This document shows positions 18,650 to 27,570 of a stretch of DNA of 64,000 nt, one piece after another. The notes beneath the pieces were generated by a model that saw only the letters and a list, made by a program, of their open reading frames with translations, did no database searches and was not told the DNA's origin. The position numbers and the translations under genes were made by a program. Each line of letters starts with the position of its first letter. Position 1 is the stretch's first letter. Origin of the DNA: JABLTI01 sp035528035 (GTDB taxonomy: Archaea; Asgardarchaeota; Heimdallarchaeia; JABLTI01); assembly GCA_035528035.1 (NCBI GenBank), contig DATKZI010000043.1:86369-150368 (forward strand). The letters run 5' to 3'.

Positions 18650-19774
18650 TCATTTTTTATCTTCTTCCACAAGTTGTTTTGCTAAATCTATTTTTGATTC
18701 CTTTATTTGCTGATGTTTGGTTATGAACCTCACTGCACAATTCAGTAAGTCTTTTTTACACTCACCACACAAAATAGTTCCTGAGGTGCAATCTGAAACC
18801 CTTTTAGCTAATTCTTTATCATCTTCTGTAAAATAGAATTTAAACAAATCAAAAACTCGACAAATAGATATTTGTCCACCTAGTTTTCTTTGTTCTTCCT
18901 TTGTATCTCTTCCTCCAGTAAAAACCCTAGCTATTTTGTTTTTCAATGAGTTCTCTGTTTCAGATAATGTTAGAATAAAATCATTTCCAGCACTTTTAGA
19001 CATCTTTTCACCACCATTTAAGGAACCAAGTATTTTATGAAAGGTAAAGGAAGGCATAATAAAACCAAACTCCTCTTGATGTTCTTGTTTTCTAGCTATG
19101 TCTCGAGTAAGACGTGTATGTGGTGCTTGTTCTAAACCAACTGGGGTAACGGTCACAATAGGACCCTCATTTTCTATTAGTTGTGGGAGAAGAATATCAC
19201 CTACTTGAATCAAAGCACTTTGGTATGCTCCAAATGACTGTTCCCCATAGATAGCTTTCATCATATTATAAGTAACATTACGACTGAATTGAGAAGCTAG
19301 TCTGAGAACAGTTTTCTCTTCTGATTGCTTGTAAATAATAGCGTTTTTAGAATCCAAACCTAATGCTAGAATATCAGCTATGTTATCAATCGCTGTTTGA
19401 TGAGCTATTGCAAGAGGAACACCATTATGAAGATAGGATTCCATATCTGCAATACAGAAATAGACTTTCCCGCCCAGAGATTGGAAATAGAGAACCTCAT
19501 TACAAGTAATCAAAGAACCAATATGATATTGACCAGTAGGTTTGATCCCCGTCATAACTGCAAAGGGATTCTTCTTCCTAGCGGCTTCAAATATCTTCTC
19601 AGCGTCTGTATGACCAAACATTAATCCTCTTCGAAGATATTTATGACCCATACCCTCAGGTAGAGAGTCAACTATCTTACTAATATCTTGAATACCAAAT
19701 TCAAGCATAGCTCGTTCATAATCAATTATTTTTCCAGCGAATGTATCAATACTCAAATTCATTTGTTCTGTCAT
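18650..19774 (-). CDS. trpS: Tryptophanyl-tRNA synthetase
   Basis: Class I synthetase that charges tRNA-Trp. The HIGH-type motif is GQYHIGSL near residue 82 and the KMSKS motif is GGEKMSKSAGNDF near residue 255. The N-terminal GHKYLRRGLMFGHTDAEKI segment and the length of 374 residues fit the archaeal/eukaryotic TrpRS type. A near-perfect ribosome-binding site (AGGAGG, plus-strand 19781-19786) lies six bases before the ATG. An unusual GC-rich patch lies in its leader (see 19775-20109). Confidence 0.95.
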   Translation of the reverse strand: MTEQMNLSIDTFAGKIIDYERAMLEFGIQDISKIVDSLPEGMGHKYLRRGLMFGHTDAEKIFEAARKKNPFAVMTGIKPTGQYHIGSLITCNEVLYFQSLGGKVYFCIADMESYLHNGVPLAIAHQTAIDNIADILALGLDSKNAIIYKQSEEKTVLRLASQFSRNVTYNMMKAIYGEQSFGAYQSALIQVGDILLPQLIENEGPIVTVTPVGLEQAPHTRLTRDIARKQEHQEEFGFIMPSFTFHKILGSLNGGEKMSKSAGNDFILTLSETENSLKNKIARVFTGGRDTKEEQRKLGGQISICRVFDLFKFYFTEDDKELAKRVSDCTSGTILCGECKKDLLNCAVRFITKHQQIKESKIDLAKQLVEEDKK

Positions 19775-20109
19775 TAAAAACCTCCTAAAATGAAAAAAAT
19801 TGCTAATTATTCAACTTATTCTCATCTAGAAGGATTTAGAACCATTCGCGCCAAGCGAGTGCTAAATGAGTGGGCTGGTTAAACATTATTAACAACCTAA
19901 TTTTTTTTCGGACTGATGATTAATAAAAGTTACTTAAAAGAATCTTTTTTAGAAGAAAAAATCATTCTGAGTTTTTTTAGAGGTATATATATTTGTTAAG
20001 TAACACACAAAGGAATTTATAGGGTAATATTCTATTTTTTTATCATTGAACTTTAAAATAAAATTGATTCATTGGTAGATGTTATTTAATTATTAGAGAG
20101 AGATCAAAA
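19775..20109. other. Intergenic region with GC-rich structured patch upstream of trpS
   Basis: A 335-base gap between the divergent trpS and zinc/polyproline genes. Most is AT-rich and featureless. Positions 19829-19878 are markedly richer in G and C and can fold: on the minus strand AACCA pairs with TGGTT, and an inner GCC pairs with GGC. This could be a leader structure of trpS or a small RNA. No tRNA cloverleaf or open frame is visible in it. Confidence 0.35.
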
Positions 20110-21060
20110 ATGGCAACATATGCGTTATGTTATATTTGTGGAAGAGGTACTAAACTTAGCAATGCAAGAACATGTAATTACTGTGGGAAATATATCTGTA
20201 GACGCCATCGTATTAATGGTCTTTGTCCAGAACATGTTAACTCGATAAGTAAAGAACATGCAGATGCCTTACGTATTCAAGATAATATTATACATTGGCT
20301 AAATAGAATTACTATACCAATATTATTTTTCTCTTTTTTGTTTTCATTTATAATTATTAACAAAGACAATAGATGGTTTGGTTATATAGCACTAGGTATT
20401 TTTCTTGTATTATTAATGATTAATATTTTTGTAAATAGAAGTGCAAAAAAGAAAATTAAAATTATACAGGGGGAGATACTTCTTTCGAAAGTTCAAAACA
20501 TAGGTGTAGCTTTTTGTGATAATTGTAATACTGTTTTACCGGGAGGAACAGCATTTTGTCCTAAATGTGGCAATAATATTTCTATGAGTACGGGAAGCCC
20601 CGTTCAAAAAGCTCCTCTATCTTTTACAATTGCTTCACAACAATCCCCTACTGCTGCACCTCAGCAATATAAGACACCATCTTTACCACTACCACCTCCT
20701 CCCTCAACATACCAACAACAACAATATACACCATCAGCTCCAACACCTCAGCCACCCCCACCGACTGATAAACAACATATTGAAAAATTACCTCCACCTG
20801 AATATCAACAACAATATCAAATCCCCCCACCTCCACCAGAAAATAAATCTCAACAACAAAGTGGTAATCAAGATTTTGATAGTTTATTAGAGGAAATTGT
20901 TAGTGATAATCCTGAAACAAAAGTAGAAATAGCTAGCACTTATGATAAAACACCAAATTCAGAATATCATGTTTGTAGTTATTGTAACAGAAAATTCACT
21001 TTAACAAGTTTTACTAACAAATGCCCTTATTGTCAAACTCCCATATATCGAACGAGGTAA
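20110..21060 (+). CDS. Zinc-finger membrane protein with polyproline/glutamine linker
   Basis: A 316-residue protein of unknown function. The parts in order are an N-terminal zinc module (CYICGRG ... CNYCGKYICRRHRINGLCPEH, residues 7-42), two hydrophobic helices (about 66-84 and 91-108), a zinc ribbon (CDNC ... CPKC, about 138-157), a proline/glutamine-rich disordered linker with several runs of three to five prolines (about 175-260), and a C-terminal C-x2-C ... C-x2-C zinc ribbon (about 296-312). All zinc modules would face the same side of the membrane. Polyproline runs are ligands for profilin, SH3-like or EVH1-like domains, and Asgard archaea encode polyproline-binding profilins (established). 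A link to the archaeal actin system is an inference. Confidence 0.78.
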   Translation: MATYALCYICGRGTKLSNARTCNYCGKYICRRHRINGLCPEHVNSISKEHADALRIQDNIIHWLNRITIPILFFSFLFSFIIINKDNRWFGYIALGIFLVLLMINIFVNRSAKKKIKIIQGEILLSKVQNIGVAFCDNCNTVLPGGTAFCPKCGNNISMSTGSPVQKAPLSFTIASQQSPTAAPQQYKTPSLPLPPPPSTYQQQQYTPSAPTPQPPPPTDKQHIEKLPPPEYQQQYQIPPPPPENKSQQQSGNQDFDSLLEEIVSDNPETKVEIASTYDKTPNSEYHVCSYCNRKFTLTSFTNKCPYCQTPIYRTR

Positions 21061-21118
21061 ACATCAACAAGATACCGTGAATTTATTTCATTAGTAATCT
21101 TAATTACCATCGGTTAAT

Positions 21119-21204
21119 TGGTGCGGGGAGCGAGAATTGAACTCACGTACTCCTACGAGACCGCCGTCTGAAGGCAGCGCCTTTGGCCTCTTGGCTATCC
21201 CCGC
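21119..21204 (-). tRNA. tRNA-Leu(CAG)
   Basis: Minus-strand class II tRNA. The acceptor GCGGGGA pairs with TCCCCGC. The anticodon stem CTGCC/GGCGG holds loop TTCAGAC, giving anticodon CAG. A long variable arm (TCTCGTAGGAGTAC region) is typical of leucine tRNAs. The T arm is GTGAG/CTCGC with loop TTCAATT. The discriminator is A73 and the CCA end is encoded. No intron is present. Confidence 0.93.
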
Positions 21205-21391
21205 ATTGTTTTAGGAAGGCTATATAGTCATCTCTGTAAATTTATTTTAAAGATTTCCTTCAAATGATAATTGGTAGGATATCTAATCTTGATTTTTATT
21301 TATCCAAAAATATTGTTTGGAATTATTTGAAAGGTTTGAAAAAAGATTACTATTATTTTTAGAAAAAAGAGTGAAAAGAATGAAAAGTTGC

Positions 21392-22249
21392 TTACACAGT
21401 AGCTGTTACTTTTTCATTCTTCATCTGTTTTATTAATCGGAAAATGGTTATTCCTATCAGTACTACTATTAGACCAATTCCTATTCCTGCAGCTAAAACA
21501 ATTCCTAGGTAGTAATCTGTTAAGAACCGTTTTACCATTATTCCTGTTAGAGACCAGATTATCACTAAGCTATAAGCAATATCTTTTCTAAGTAGAAGCA
21601 TTAGTAGAGTTATTATCGTTGCGACAGCTATAATAATAATCGTCCAATTGATTTCCCATTGTAGCGATGGAGCTATTACTGAATTCCATCCCAAATCAAC
21701 TATAGTTGATGTTATGTTAGCAGCTAAAGCAATACTTATCCAGCCAAAATAGATGCTAATTGGTATGTGAATAAACCACTTTTCAGCGCGAGTTGCTTCT
21801 TTATTTTTACCAATCTTTAATCGGAGGTACATTGTTAATAATGAACCAAAAAGCACAACCATTGCAATTAATGAGACATAAACTGGAAATGGACCATCTA
21901 CTGTTGGTGGATTGCTTTGGAAATGCCAGAAGAAAATCCAAGCAATATTTGCTATTGAGGCGATAATAAATTCAATGCCAAATTTATCTAAAAACTCGGG
22001 TGGCTCTGCACCTTTTTTGAACCAAGATTTTATACTATAAATCGTTAAAGCTATTAATCCTAGGTAAATGACATTCCATACTAGAAATGTTATCCCCCAA
22101 GGAACAAATAAATTAGGTATTGCATCAGATAATGTTCCAGGATCTATTCCATTAATAAAGTTAAAAGCTGACAAGAGATTTACTACTAGTGTACCAATGA
22201 CACCAAGTAAAATGCCTACTTGTAGAAAAATTCTTCCCGTTTTATTCAT
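21392..22249 (-). CDS. Tryptophan-rich multi-pass membrane protein (TspO/MBR-like)
   Basis: A membrane protein of 285 residues with about eight hydrophobic helices. The conserved-looking VPWGITFLVWNVIYLGLIALTIY, IASIANIAWIFFWHF and HIPISIYFGWISIALAANIT segments have the aromatic-rich character of the TspO/MBR superfamily, in an extended form longer than the usual 150-160 residues. TspO proteins bind porphyrins or cholesterol-like ligands in other organisms; the ligand here is unknown. It stands alone, with both flanks in AT-rich spacer. Confidence 0.6.
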   Translation of the reverse strand: MNKTGRIFLQVGILLGVIGTLVVNLLSAFNFINGIDPGTLSDAIPNLFVPWGITFLVWNVIYLGLIALTIYSIKSWFKKGAEPPEFLDKFGIEFIIASIANIAWIFFWHFQSNPPTVDGPFPVYVSLIAMVVLFGSLLTMYLRLKIGKNKEATRAEKWFIHIPISIYFGWISIALAANITSTIVDLGWNSVIAPSLQWEINWTIIIIAVATIITLLMLLLRKDIAYSLVIIWSLTGIMVKRFLTDYYLGIVLAAGIGIGLIVVLIGITIFRLIKQMKNEKVTATV

Positions 22250-22449
22250 ATGAAATCACCAATGAACATATAATACGATTCTTATTTATCCTCTTTTCCT
22301 CTTATTGTTAAGATTCTAATTGTAAAAAAATTAGATTATAAGATATTTTACTTGAATTTTTATTTGAGTAGCAGTTTGGAAATTTTTCTTATTTGGGATT
22401 TCAATTTTAGCTACTTTTACAAATTTAAATAGAAAAAAATAAGAAGAAA

Positions 22450-23253
22450 TTATTTTCTTCTTTTTCTAATAATTACAGAACCTGTTGCTGTTATGAAGAT
22501 GCCTGTGATTAATGCGCCATACGATATTGGTGATGCTTTCGTACATTGGATATGTAGGGTTAGGTAATCATAGTCATTATCTGCTTCATGTATCATACAA
22601 TAATTCTTTCCGAGGTCGCCATCAAAGAACCAAATGAACATTTGTATCGTGCCATTTACTACTAGGTTAAAGTCATGCCCAAGCCCATCACCAGTATTGA
22701 ATTGTTTTCGTGTTTCCACAGTAACATGTGTACCATTTGCGTGGCATTTTCCTATGCCGTTATCAACTCCTCCTACGTCAGTGTCAGCAGTGTATTTATG
22801 CTGCAATGCATCATTGGTAAACATGTCACTTGAATGATTATTGTGCATGTACATTGCTATTACATCATGATTTTTACCATATGTTCCATTGACGTTGTGC
22901 GGTGGGACACAAATGGGTTGTCCTTCCAAATCTCGGAACACTAAATAGAGAATATCCATTTCCAAGATAGTATTTGGTATTGTTACTGCAAAGTAGATCA
23001 GCAAGTCGTTTCCTTGCACGGACATGATTTCAATATCCAATTTGTCTGATTGATCGTTAATTTCGAACAATGTAACAGTTAGTGGAACGCCTTTTAACCA
23101 TTCATTCGCTGATGTGTAAAGGTTTCCATCAATTACTGGATCAGGAGATGGACAACTGTAAAGATTACCAACTTCTATCTGAGCCATAGCAGATGTCATT
23201 GACATCATCAAAATTAGCATTAAGCTAAATATCATTAAGTTAACTTTTTTCAT
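22450..23253 (-). CDS. Secreted, C-terminally anchored protein with DOMON/CBM9-like domain
   Basis: A 267-residue extracytoplasmic protein. A signal peptide (residues 1-24, ending SAMA) is followed by a beta-rich domain beginning DPVIDGNLYTSANEWLKG, the type of start seen in CBM9/DOMON-like sugar- or heme-binding domains. A C-terminal hydrophobic helix with RKRRK follows (about residues 243-267). Several Asn-x-Ser/Thr sites suit an N-glycosylated surface protein. The ligand is unknown, and the domain assignment is tentative. Confidence 0.65.
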   Translation of the reverse strand: MKKVNLMIFSLMLILMMSMTSAMAQIEVGNLYSCPSPDPVIDGNLYTSANEWLKGVPLTVTLFEINDQSDKLDIEIMSVQGNDLLIYFAVTIPNTILEMDILYLVFRDLEGQPICVPPHNVNGTYGKNHDVIAMYMHNNHSSDMFTNDALQHKYTADTDVGGVDNGIGKCHANGTHVTVETRKQFNTGDGLGHDFNLVVNGTIQMFIWFFDGDLGKNYCMIHEADNDYDYLTLHIQCTKASPISYGALITGIFITATGSVIIRKRRK

Positions 23254-23348
23254 AATATTTTACACCCTCAATAAAATAACAGTTAACTAACTCGATAATC
23301 ATATTTATGTTTAATGATTGGTATTTGGATGCAAAATTAGGAAAAAAA

Positions 23349-24704
23349 TTATGGGGTGTTGACCTTCTTGTGCATCAGCTTGACTACTTCCAAGTAGAAT
23401 TTTGTTATTTTAACAAAGGAATCTAAATTAAGCCATTCATTATTTGCATGGACGCCTCCGCCTACAGGACCAAAATCAAAGGTAGGGATTCCTTCTCGAG
23501 AGAAATATCTTGCATCCGATGCTCCACCCATTTCGACGATCTTTGATGGAAGCTTCATTTCTTTTGATACTTCAAGTACTGTGGATATCAACATGGTATC
23601 TCTTGCAGTATTTACCATTCCTTGCCCTGCCTTAAATTCTAATACATAGCTTTTCTCGTCGAATAACTCATCACACATTTCTCTAAGTGCTTTTTCTACT
23701 TCTTCGTAATCCTGAGTCATTGCACGAATGTCAAGTCCAAGCTCCCAATGATCTTCTCTTTCAAACAACAAGTTAGGACCTATAGTTATTCCATAAGTTG
23801 AAAAACCAGTTTTAAATTGAGTATTCACCAAATATTGCAAATTTTCCATGAGAGTAGTTAAACCGACATCATATTCGTATTCTTTTCCGTTTTCATCATT
23901 CGATTTCTCTATTATCTTCAATGTGCAATCATTAGGAACGACATTTCCCTTAATGAATTTCCCTTGACATGAACTTACTTTCCAATTGTTGTAAGTTACA
24001 TCTACTGATGCCTTGATTAAGCAGTGAACATCTGCTCCTCTATGTTGGTAAGCTGTATGTCTTCCCCATTGCTCCGTGATGAATTTCTTCTCTTGTTCTT
24101 CACCATGAATCTTAGCATTTTCTTTTGGTATTCTTAGTGTAGCTCCCATAGCATTTCTTCTTCGAGAAATAATCACTTCCCCCGCACCATCCAAATTCAT
24201 TACTGTATCAGGCAGTCTATTAAATTTCTTTAGATAATTCCCTGCACTATATACTCCCCCTATCTCTTCATCCCCTGATAATTCAAAACAAATAGTCATT
24301 TCTTTTCCTAAATCCAATGCTTTGATCATAGGTAAAATGGTCATTATCGATGCAACATTATTTTTATTATCAATAACTCCTCTTCCATAAGCCTTCTTAT
24401 CCTCTTTTACTACCATTTCAAATGGATTTGTTTCCCACCCATCACTTACTGGTACAACATCAAAATGAGCCATTAGTAACAAATGGAAATCTCCTTCACC
24501 TATTTTCCCATATACAGAATAGTACCCTTCATCTTCGAATAATTTTGCTTCAATGCCTTTATCTACTAGGTTTTTAACAATAAATTCCGGACACTCTTTT
24601 GGTGCTTTAATATTTTCTGTGGGGATATTAACAGTGTTATAACTTACCAATTTAGATAACAATTCGATTAATTCTTTACTATTTATTTCATTCATTTTTC
24701 TCAC
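23349..24704 (-). CDS. M20-family zinc peptidase/deacylase (ArgE/DapE type)
   Basis: Di-zinc metalloenzyme that hydrolyses a peptide or N-acyl amino acid. Metal ligands are visible in order: LLMAHFDVVPVSDGW (His), GRGVIDNKNN (bridging Asp), LSGDEEIGG (catalytic Glu pair), and the C-terminal GGGVHANNEW (His) with MGGASDARYFSREGIPTFDFGP. The length of 451 residues is normal. The start is the TTG/ATG cluster at 24704-24690. It lies divergently from the MBL hydrolase. Confidence 0.9.
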   Translation of the reverse strand: MRKMNEINSKELIELLSKLVSYNTVNIPTENIKAPKECPEFIVKNLVDKGIEAKLFEDEGYYSVYGKIGEGDFHLLLMAHFDVVPVSDGWETNPFEMVVKEDKKAYGRGVIDNKNNVASIMTILPMIKALDLGKEMTICFELSGDEEIGGVYSAGNYLKKFNRLPDTVMNLDGAGEVIISRRRNAMGATLRIPKENAKIHGEEQEKKFITEQWGRHTAYQHRGADVHCLIKASVDVTYNNWKVSSCQGKFIKGNVVPNDCTLKIIEKSNDENGKEYEYDVGLTTLMENLQYLVNTQFKTGFSTYGITIGPNLLFEREDHWELGLDIRAMTQDYEEVEKALREMCDELFDEKSYVLEFKAGQGMVNTARDTMLISTVLEVSKEMKLPSKIVEMGGASDARYFSREGIPTFDFGPVGGGVHANNEWLNLDSFVKITKFYLEVVKLMHKKVNTP

Positions 24705-24830
24705 TACAACGATTACCTTACAGTTTTTCCTAATTATTTATTTCTCTTTCATTAATAGTTTTTATTATCGAGTTTCTTTAAAATCCATAATCGTTTTATG
24801 CCTAAAAGTGTACATTATTTTGGTGATAAA

Positions 24831-25484
24831 ATGACCATAACATTACGTTTACTAGGTCATGCGTCTTTTAAAATGACCATTGGAGATAAGAAAATCTATA
24901 TCGATCCTTATGGAGGAGGAGATGAGGAGTATAAAGAGAAAGCCGACTTAATATTAGCTTCACATAAACATGGTGATCATTCCAGTAAAGAGAAAATCAA
25001 ATTAATGAAGGAAAAATCTACCATTCTAATAACCTCAAGTGATAATAAAAGCAATCTTGAGGGTAATGTAGTAGCACTTGATCCTGGACAGAAATATGAA
25101 TATCATGGTATCACTATTCATGGTGTTCCTGGTTATAATGTTCGCAGATTTAGAAGCCCTGGTGAACCCTTTCATCCAAAGAACATTCAAACAGCTTTTG
25201 TTATTGAAGCTGAAGGTAAAAGAATCTATTTTGCTGGAGATACTGATTTCATTGAAGAAATGAAAGATTTGAAGAATATTGACTATGCCCTCTTACCTAT
25301 TGATGGTCACTATACCATGAGTCCTGAAGAAGCTCTTGATGCTGTTGGTGCTATTAAACCAAAATATGTTGTTCCTATGCATTGGCGTGATCAAAAACCA
25401 GAGAATTTCAAAAAAGCAGTAGAGAAAAAATATCCTGGAATTGTTGTGAAAGTTATACTCCCTGGGAAAAGTATTGAAATTTAA
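24831..25484 (+). CDS. MBL-fold metal-dependent hydrolase (UPF0173 type)
   Basis: Metallo-beta-lactamase-fold hydrolase of the UPF0173/YtkL-like group. The fold opens with LRLLGHASFKMTIGDKKIYIDPY, and the metal site is SHKHGDHSS (HxHxDH), with later AGDTDF and a closing PMHW. The substrate is unknown. The ATG at 24831 is preferred over 24798 because GGTGAT lies just before it and family members begin at the equivalent residue. A stem-loop at 25497-25515 follows the gene. Confidence 0.88.
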   Translation: MTITLRLLGHASFKMTIGDKKIYIDPYGGGDEEYKEKADLILASHKHGDHSSKEKIKLMKEKSTILITSSDNKSNLEGNVVALDPGQKYEYHGITIHGVPGYNVRRFRSPGEPFHPKNIQTAFVIEAEGKRIYFAGDTDFIEEMKDLKNIDYALLPIDGHYTMSPEEALDAVGAIKPKYVVPMHWRDQKPENFKKAVEKKYPGIVVKVILPGKSIEI

Positions 25485-25496
25485 TCGTTATATTTT

Positions 25497-25515
25497 ACTC
25501 TTGGTTTACAAGAGT
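25497..25515 (+). terminator. Stem-loop after the MBL hydrolase gene
   Basis: ACTCTTG pairs with CAAGAGT across a five-base loop, 12 bases after the stop codon, and is followed by T-rich sequence from about 25519. Confidence 0.5.
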
Positions 25516-25676
25516 GATAACTTTACTAAATTATTTGTTTCTTTTTTTCTTTTTATGAATTCATGTTATTTTATAATTAAATAAATGTAAAATTAATATA
25601 GTGAATTTTTAAATTGATAAAAATACTACACCAAAATATTGAGGAAAAACTTTAACTAGATGAAGGAAATAAATAC

Positions 25677-27272
25677 GTGAGGGATGAATATACGCTTAAA
25701 AATTTTCATTCATTAGTTTTACGAAGAGAAGGTGTTATTTCCTTCTTGTTTATTGTTATGTTTGTAACACCACTAGTTATACATACCTCTAGTGGTCAAA
25801 TAGCACACACAGAAAGCCCAATAGCAGTTAATACTTATTCCCCTAGTTTGGATTTTAGTACCTATCTTGGAGATACTGATTTTGAGGAAGGAGACGGAAT
25901 TGCAGTTGGCAGTGATGGTAGTTGCTATGTAACTGGTGAAACTCAATCAGTTAATTTCCCCACCAAGAATGCTTACCAAAACATTTATGGTGGTGGGTTA
26001 AGTGATGCATTTATTGCAAAATTTTCTACTAATGGTGCACTTCTCTGGAGTACCTATCTTGGAGGAAATGCTGAAGATATTGGATATGGAATTGCTGTAG
26101 CTAGTGACGACAGCTGTTATATTGTAGGTTACACTGAGTCAAGCAATTTCCCCACCTTGAACGCTTATCAAACCTCCAGTAGTGCAATGGAAGCTTTTGT
26201 TGCAAAGTTTTCTGCGGATGGCGTACTCCTTTGGAGCACATATTTAGGAGGTAGTGACTACGAAAAAGGACAAGCAATTGCTATTAATACCACTGATAGT
26301 AGCTGCTATGTATCAGGGTGGACTGAATCAAATGATTTCCCTACACTAGATGCATATGATGATACTTACAATGGTATACAAGATGCTTTTATTGCAAGGT
26401 TCTCTGCTAGTGGTTCTCTACTTTGGAGCACCTACTTGGGAGGAACTGGTGGAGATGGTATATTAGGTATTATTGCTACTAGTGATGGTAATTGCTTTGC
26501 ATCAGGGTGGACTAATTCAATTGATTTCCCTACATTAAATGCCTATGACGACACTTACAATGGTGATGACCAGGATGCATTTGTTTTGAAGTTCTCTGCT
26601 AGTGGTTCACTCCTCTGGAGCACCTACTTGGGTGGAAGTACTACCGATTGGGGAACTGGAATTGCAGTTACAAGTGATGGCAATAGTTATGTTACAGGTA
26701 AGACTATCTCACCCAATTTTCCAACAAAAAATGCTTATCAAAACACTTTTGGTGGTTCCGAGGATGCCTTTGTAGCGAAATTTTCCACTATTGGCTCTCT
26801 TCTCTGGAGCACTTACTTGGGAGGAAATGACTTAGAATATGGATCATCAATTGCTATTAATGCCACTGATAATAGCTGCTTTGTGACAGGATTGACTAAG
26901 TCAAAAAATTTCCCGACCAAGAACGCATATGATAAAGATCTTAGTGGTGTTCAAAATGCTTTTGTCGTGAAATTTTTTAGCAATGGTACATTGGTTTGGA
27001 GTTCTTACCTCGGTGGAAATAGTTGGGATAGCGGAACTGGAATTGCTATTGATAATATTGATGAGTGCTTCTATGTGATAGGTGGAACTACTTCACTTAA
27101 TTTTCCAACAAAAAGTGCTTATCAAAGCACCAATAGTGGTGGTAATGATGTCTTTATCACGAAATTTTTTGAAACCACATATACATCCGAACACTCTTCT
27201 GCTTATGGTTTATTACCATTTATTATAGTCATACCCATATTCTTCTTAAGTCAACGAAAGAGAAGGAAATAA
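25677..27272 (+). CDS. Secreted, membrane-anchored SBBP-repeat beta-propeller protein (paralog 2)
   Basis: Same plan as the protein at 951-2537: signal sequence (about residues 20-38), seven SBBP repeats beginning FSTYLG/STYLGG and ending LLWSTYLGG, and a C-terminal membrane helix followed by RKRRK. Most blades again hold one Cys in the same strand, with Ser replacing it in blade 5 (GNSYVTG). The two proteins are clear paralogs about 23 kb apart, and their surface loops differ more than their core strands. The start is a GTG at 25677. The ligand is unknown. Confidence 0.85.
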   Translation: MRDEYTLKNFHSLVLRREGVISFLFIVMFVTPLVIHTSSGQIAHTESPIAVNTYSPSLDFSTYLGDTDFEEGDGIAVGSDGSCYVTGETQSVNFPTKNAYQNIYGGGLSDAFIAKFSTNGALLWSTYLGGNAEDIGYGIAVASDDSCYIVGYTESSNFPTLNAYQTSSSAMEAFVAKFSADGVLLWSTYLGGSDYEKGQAIAINTTDSSCYVSGWTESNDFPTLDAYDDTYNGIQDAFIARFSASGSLLWSTYLGGTGGDGILGIIATSDGNCFASGWTNSIDFPTLNAYDDTYNGDDQDAFVLKFSASGSLLWSTYLGGSTTDWGTGIAVTSDGNSYVTGKTISPNFPTKNAYQNTFGGSEDAFVAKFSTIGSLLWSTYLGGNDLEYGSSIAINATDNSCFVTGLTKSKNFPTKNAYDKDLSGVQNAFVVKFFSNGTLVWSSYLGGNSWDSGTGIAIDNIDECFYVIGGTTSLNFPTKSAYQSTNSGGNDVFITKFFETTYTSEHSSAYGLLPFIIVIPIFFLSQRKRRK

Positions 27273-27570
27273 CTTCCTACTCTTTTTCCCTTTTTCTAAA
27301 AAATGTGGAAGTAAAAAACTTTCATTTCACACTTTTTTACTTTTAAAATGGAATCATATATTCTTTTATCTTATTTTAGCTATTGATAAATGAATTTAGA
27401 ATAATTGAGAAATGATATAATCTAATAATGAGCCTGTGAAATAGTGGATTTATGAAATAATTAGGAAAATTGATGAGTTTAGCATAAAAAACCAAGACCA
27501 ATGTTTTTTATTACCCAAATTATTAAATTCTTAGAAGAAAATAATATGTTAAATGACGGGAGGGTATGAA

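Noticed and set aside
19910..19975. C/D-box small RNA
   Set aside because: A TGATGA-like and a CTGA-like box are present, but there is no D' or C' pair and no stem, so the evidence is too weak.
20460..20480. KIKIIQGE in the zinc/polyproline protein as a fifth copy of the motif
   Set aside because: It lacks the Thr and follows a membrane helix in a basic Lys/Ile stretch, where chance is likely.
20630..20890. Asparagine/histidine-rich frame overlapping the zinc/polyproline protein
   Set aside because: It is a shifted reading of the repetitive linker, with no start signal and no independent evidence.
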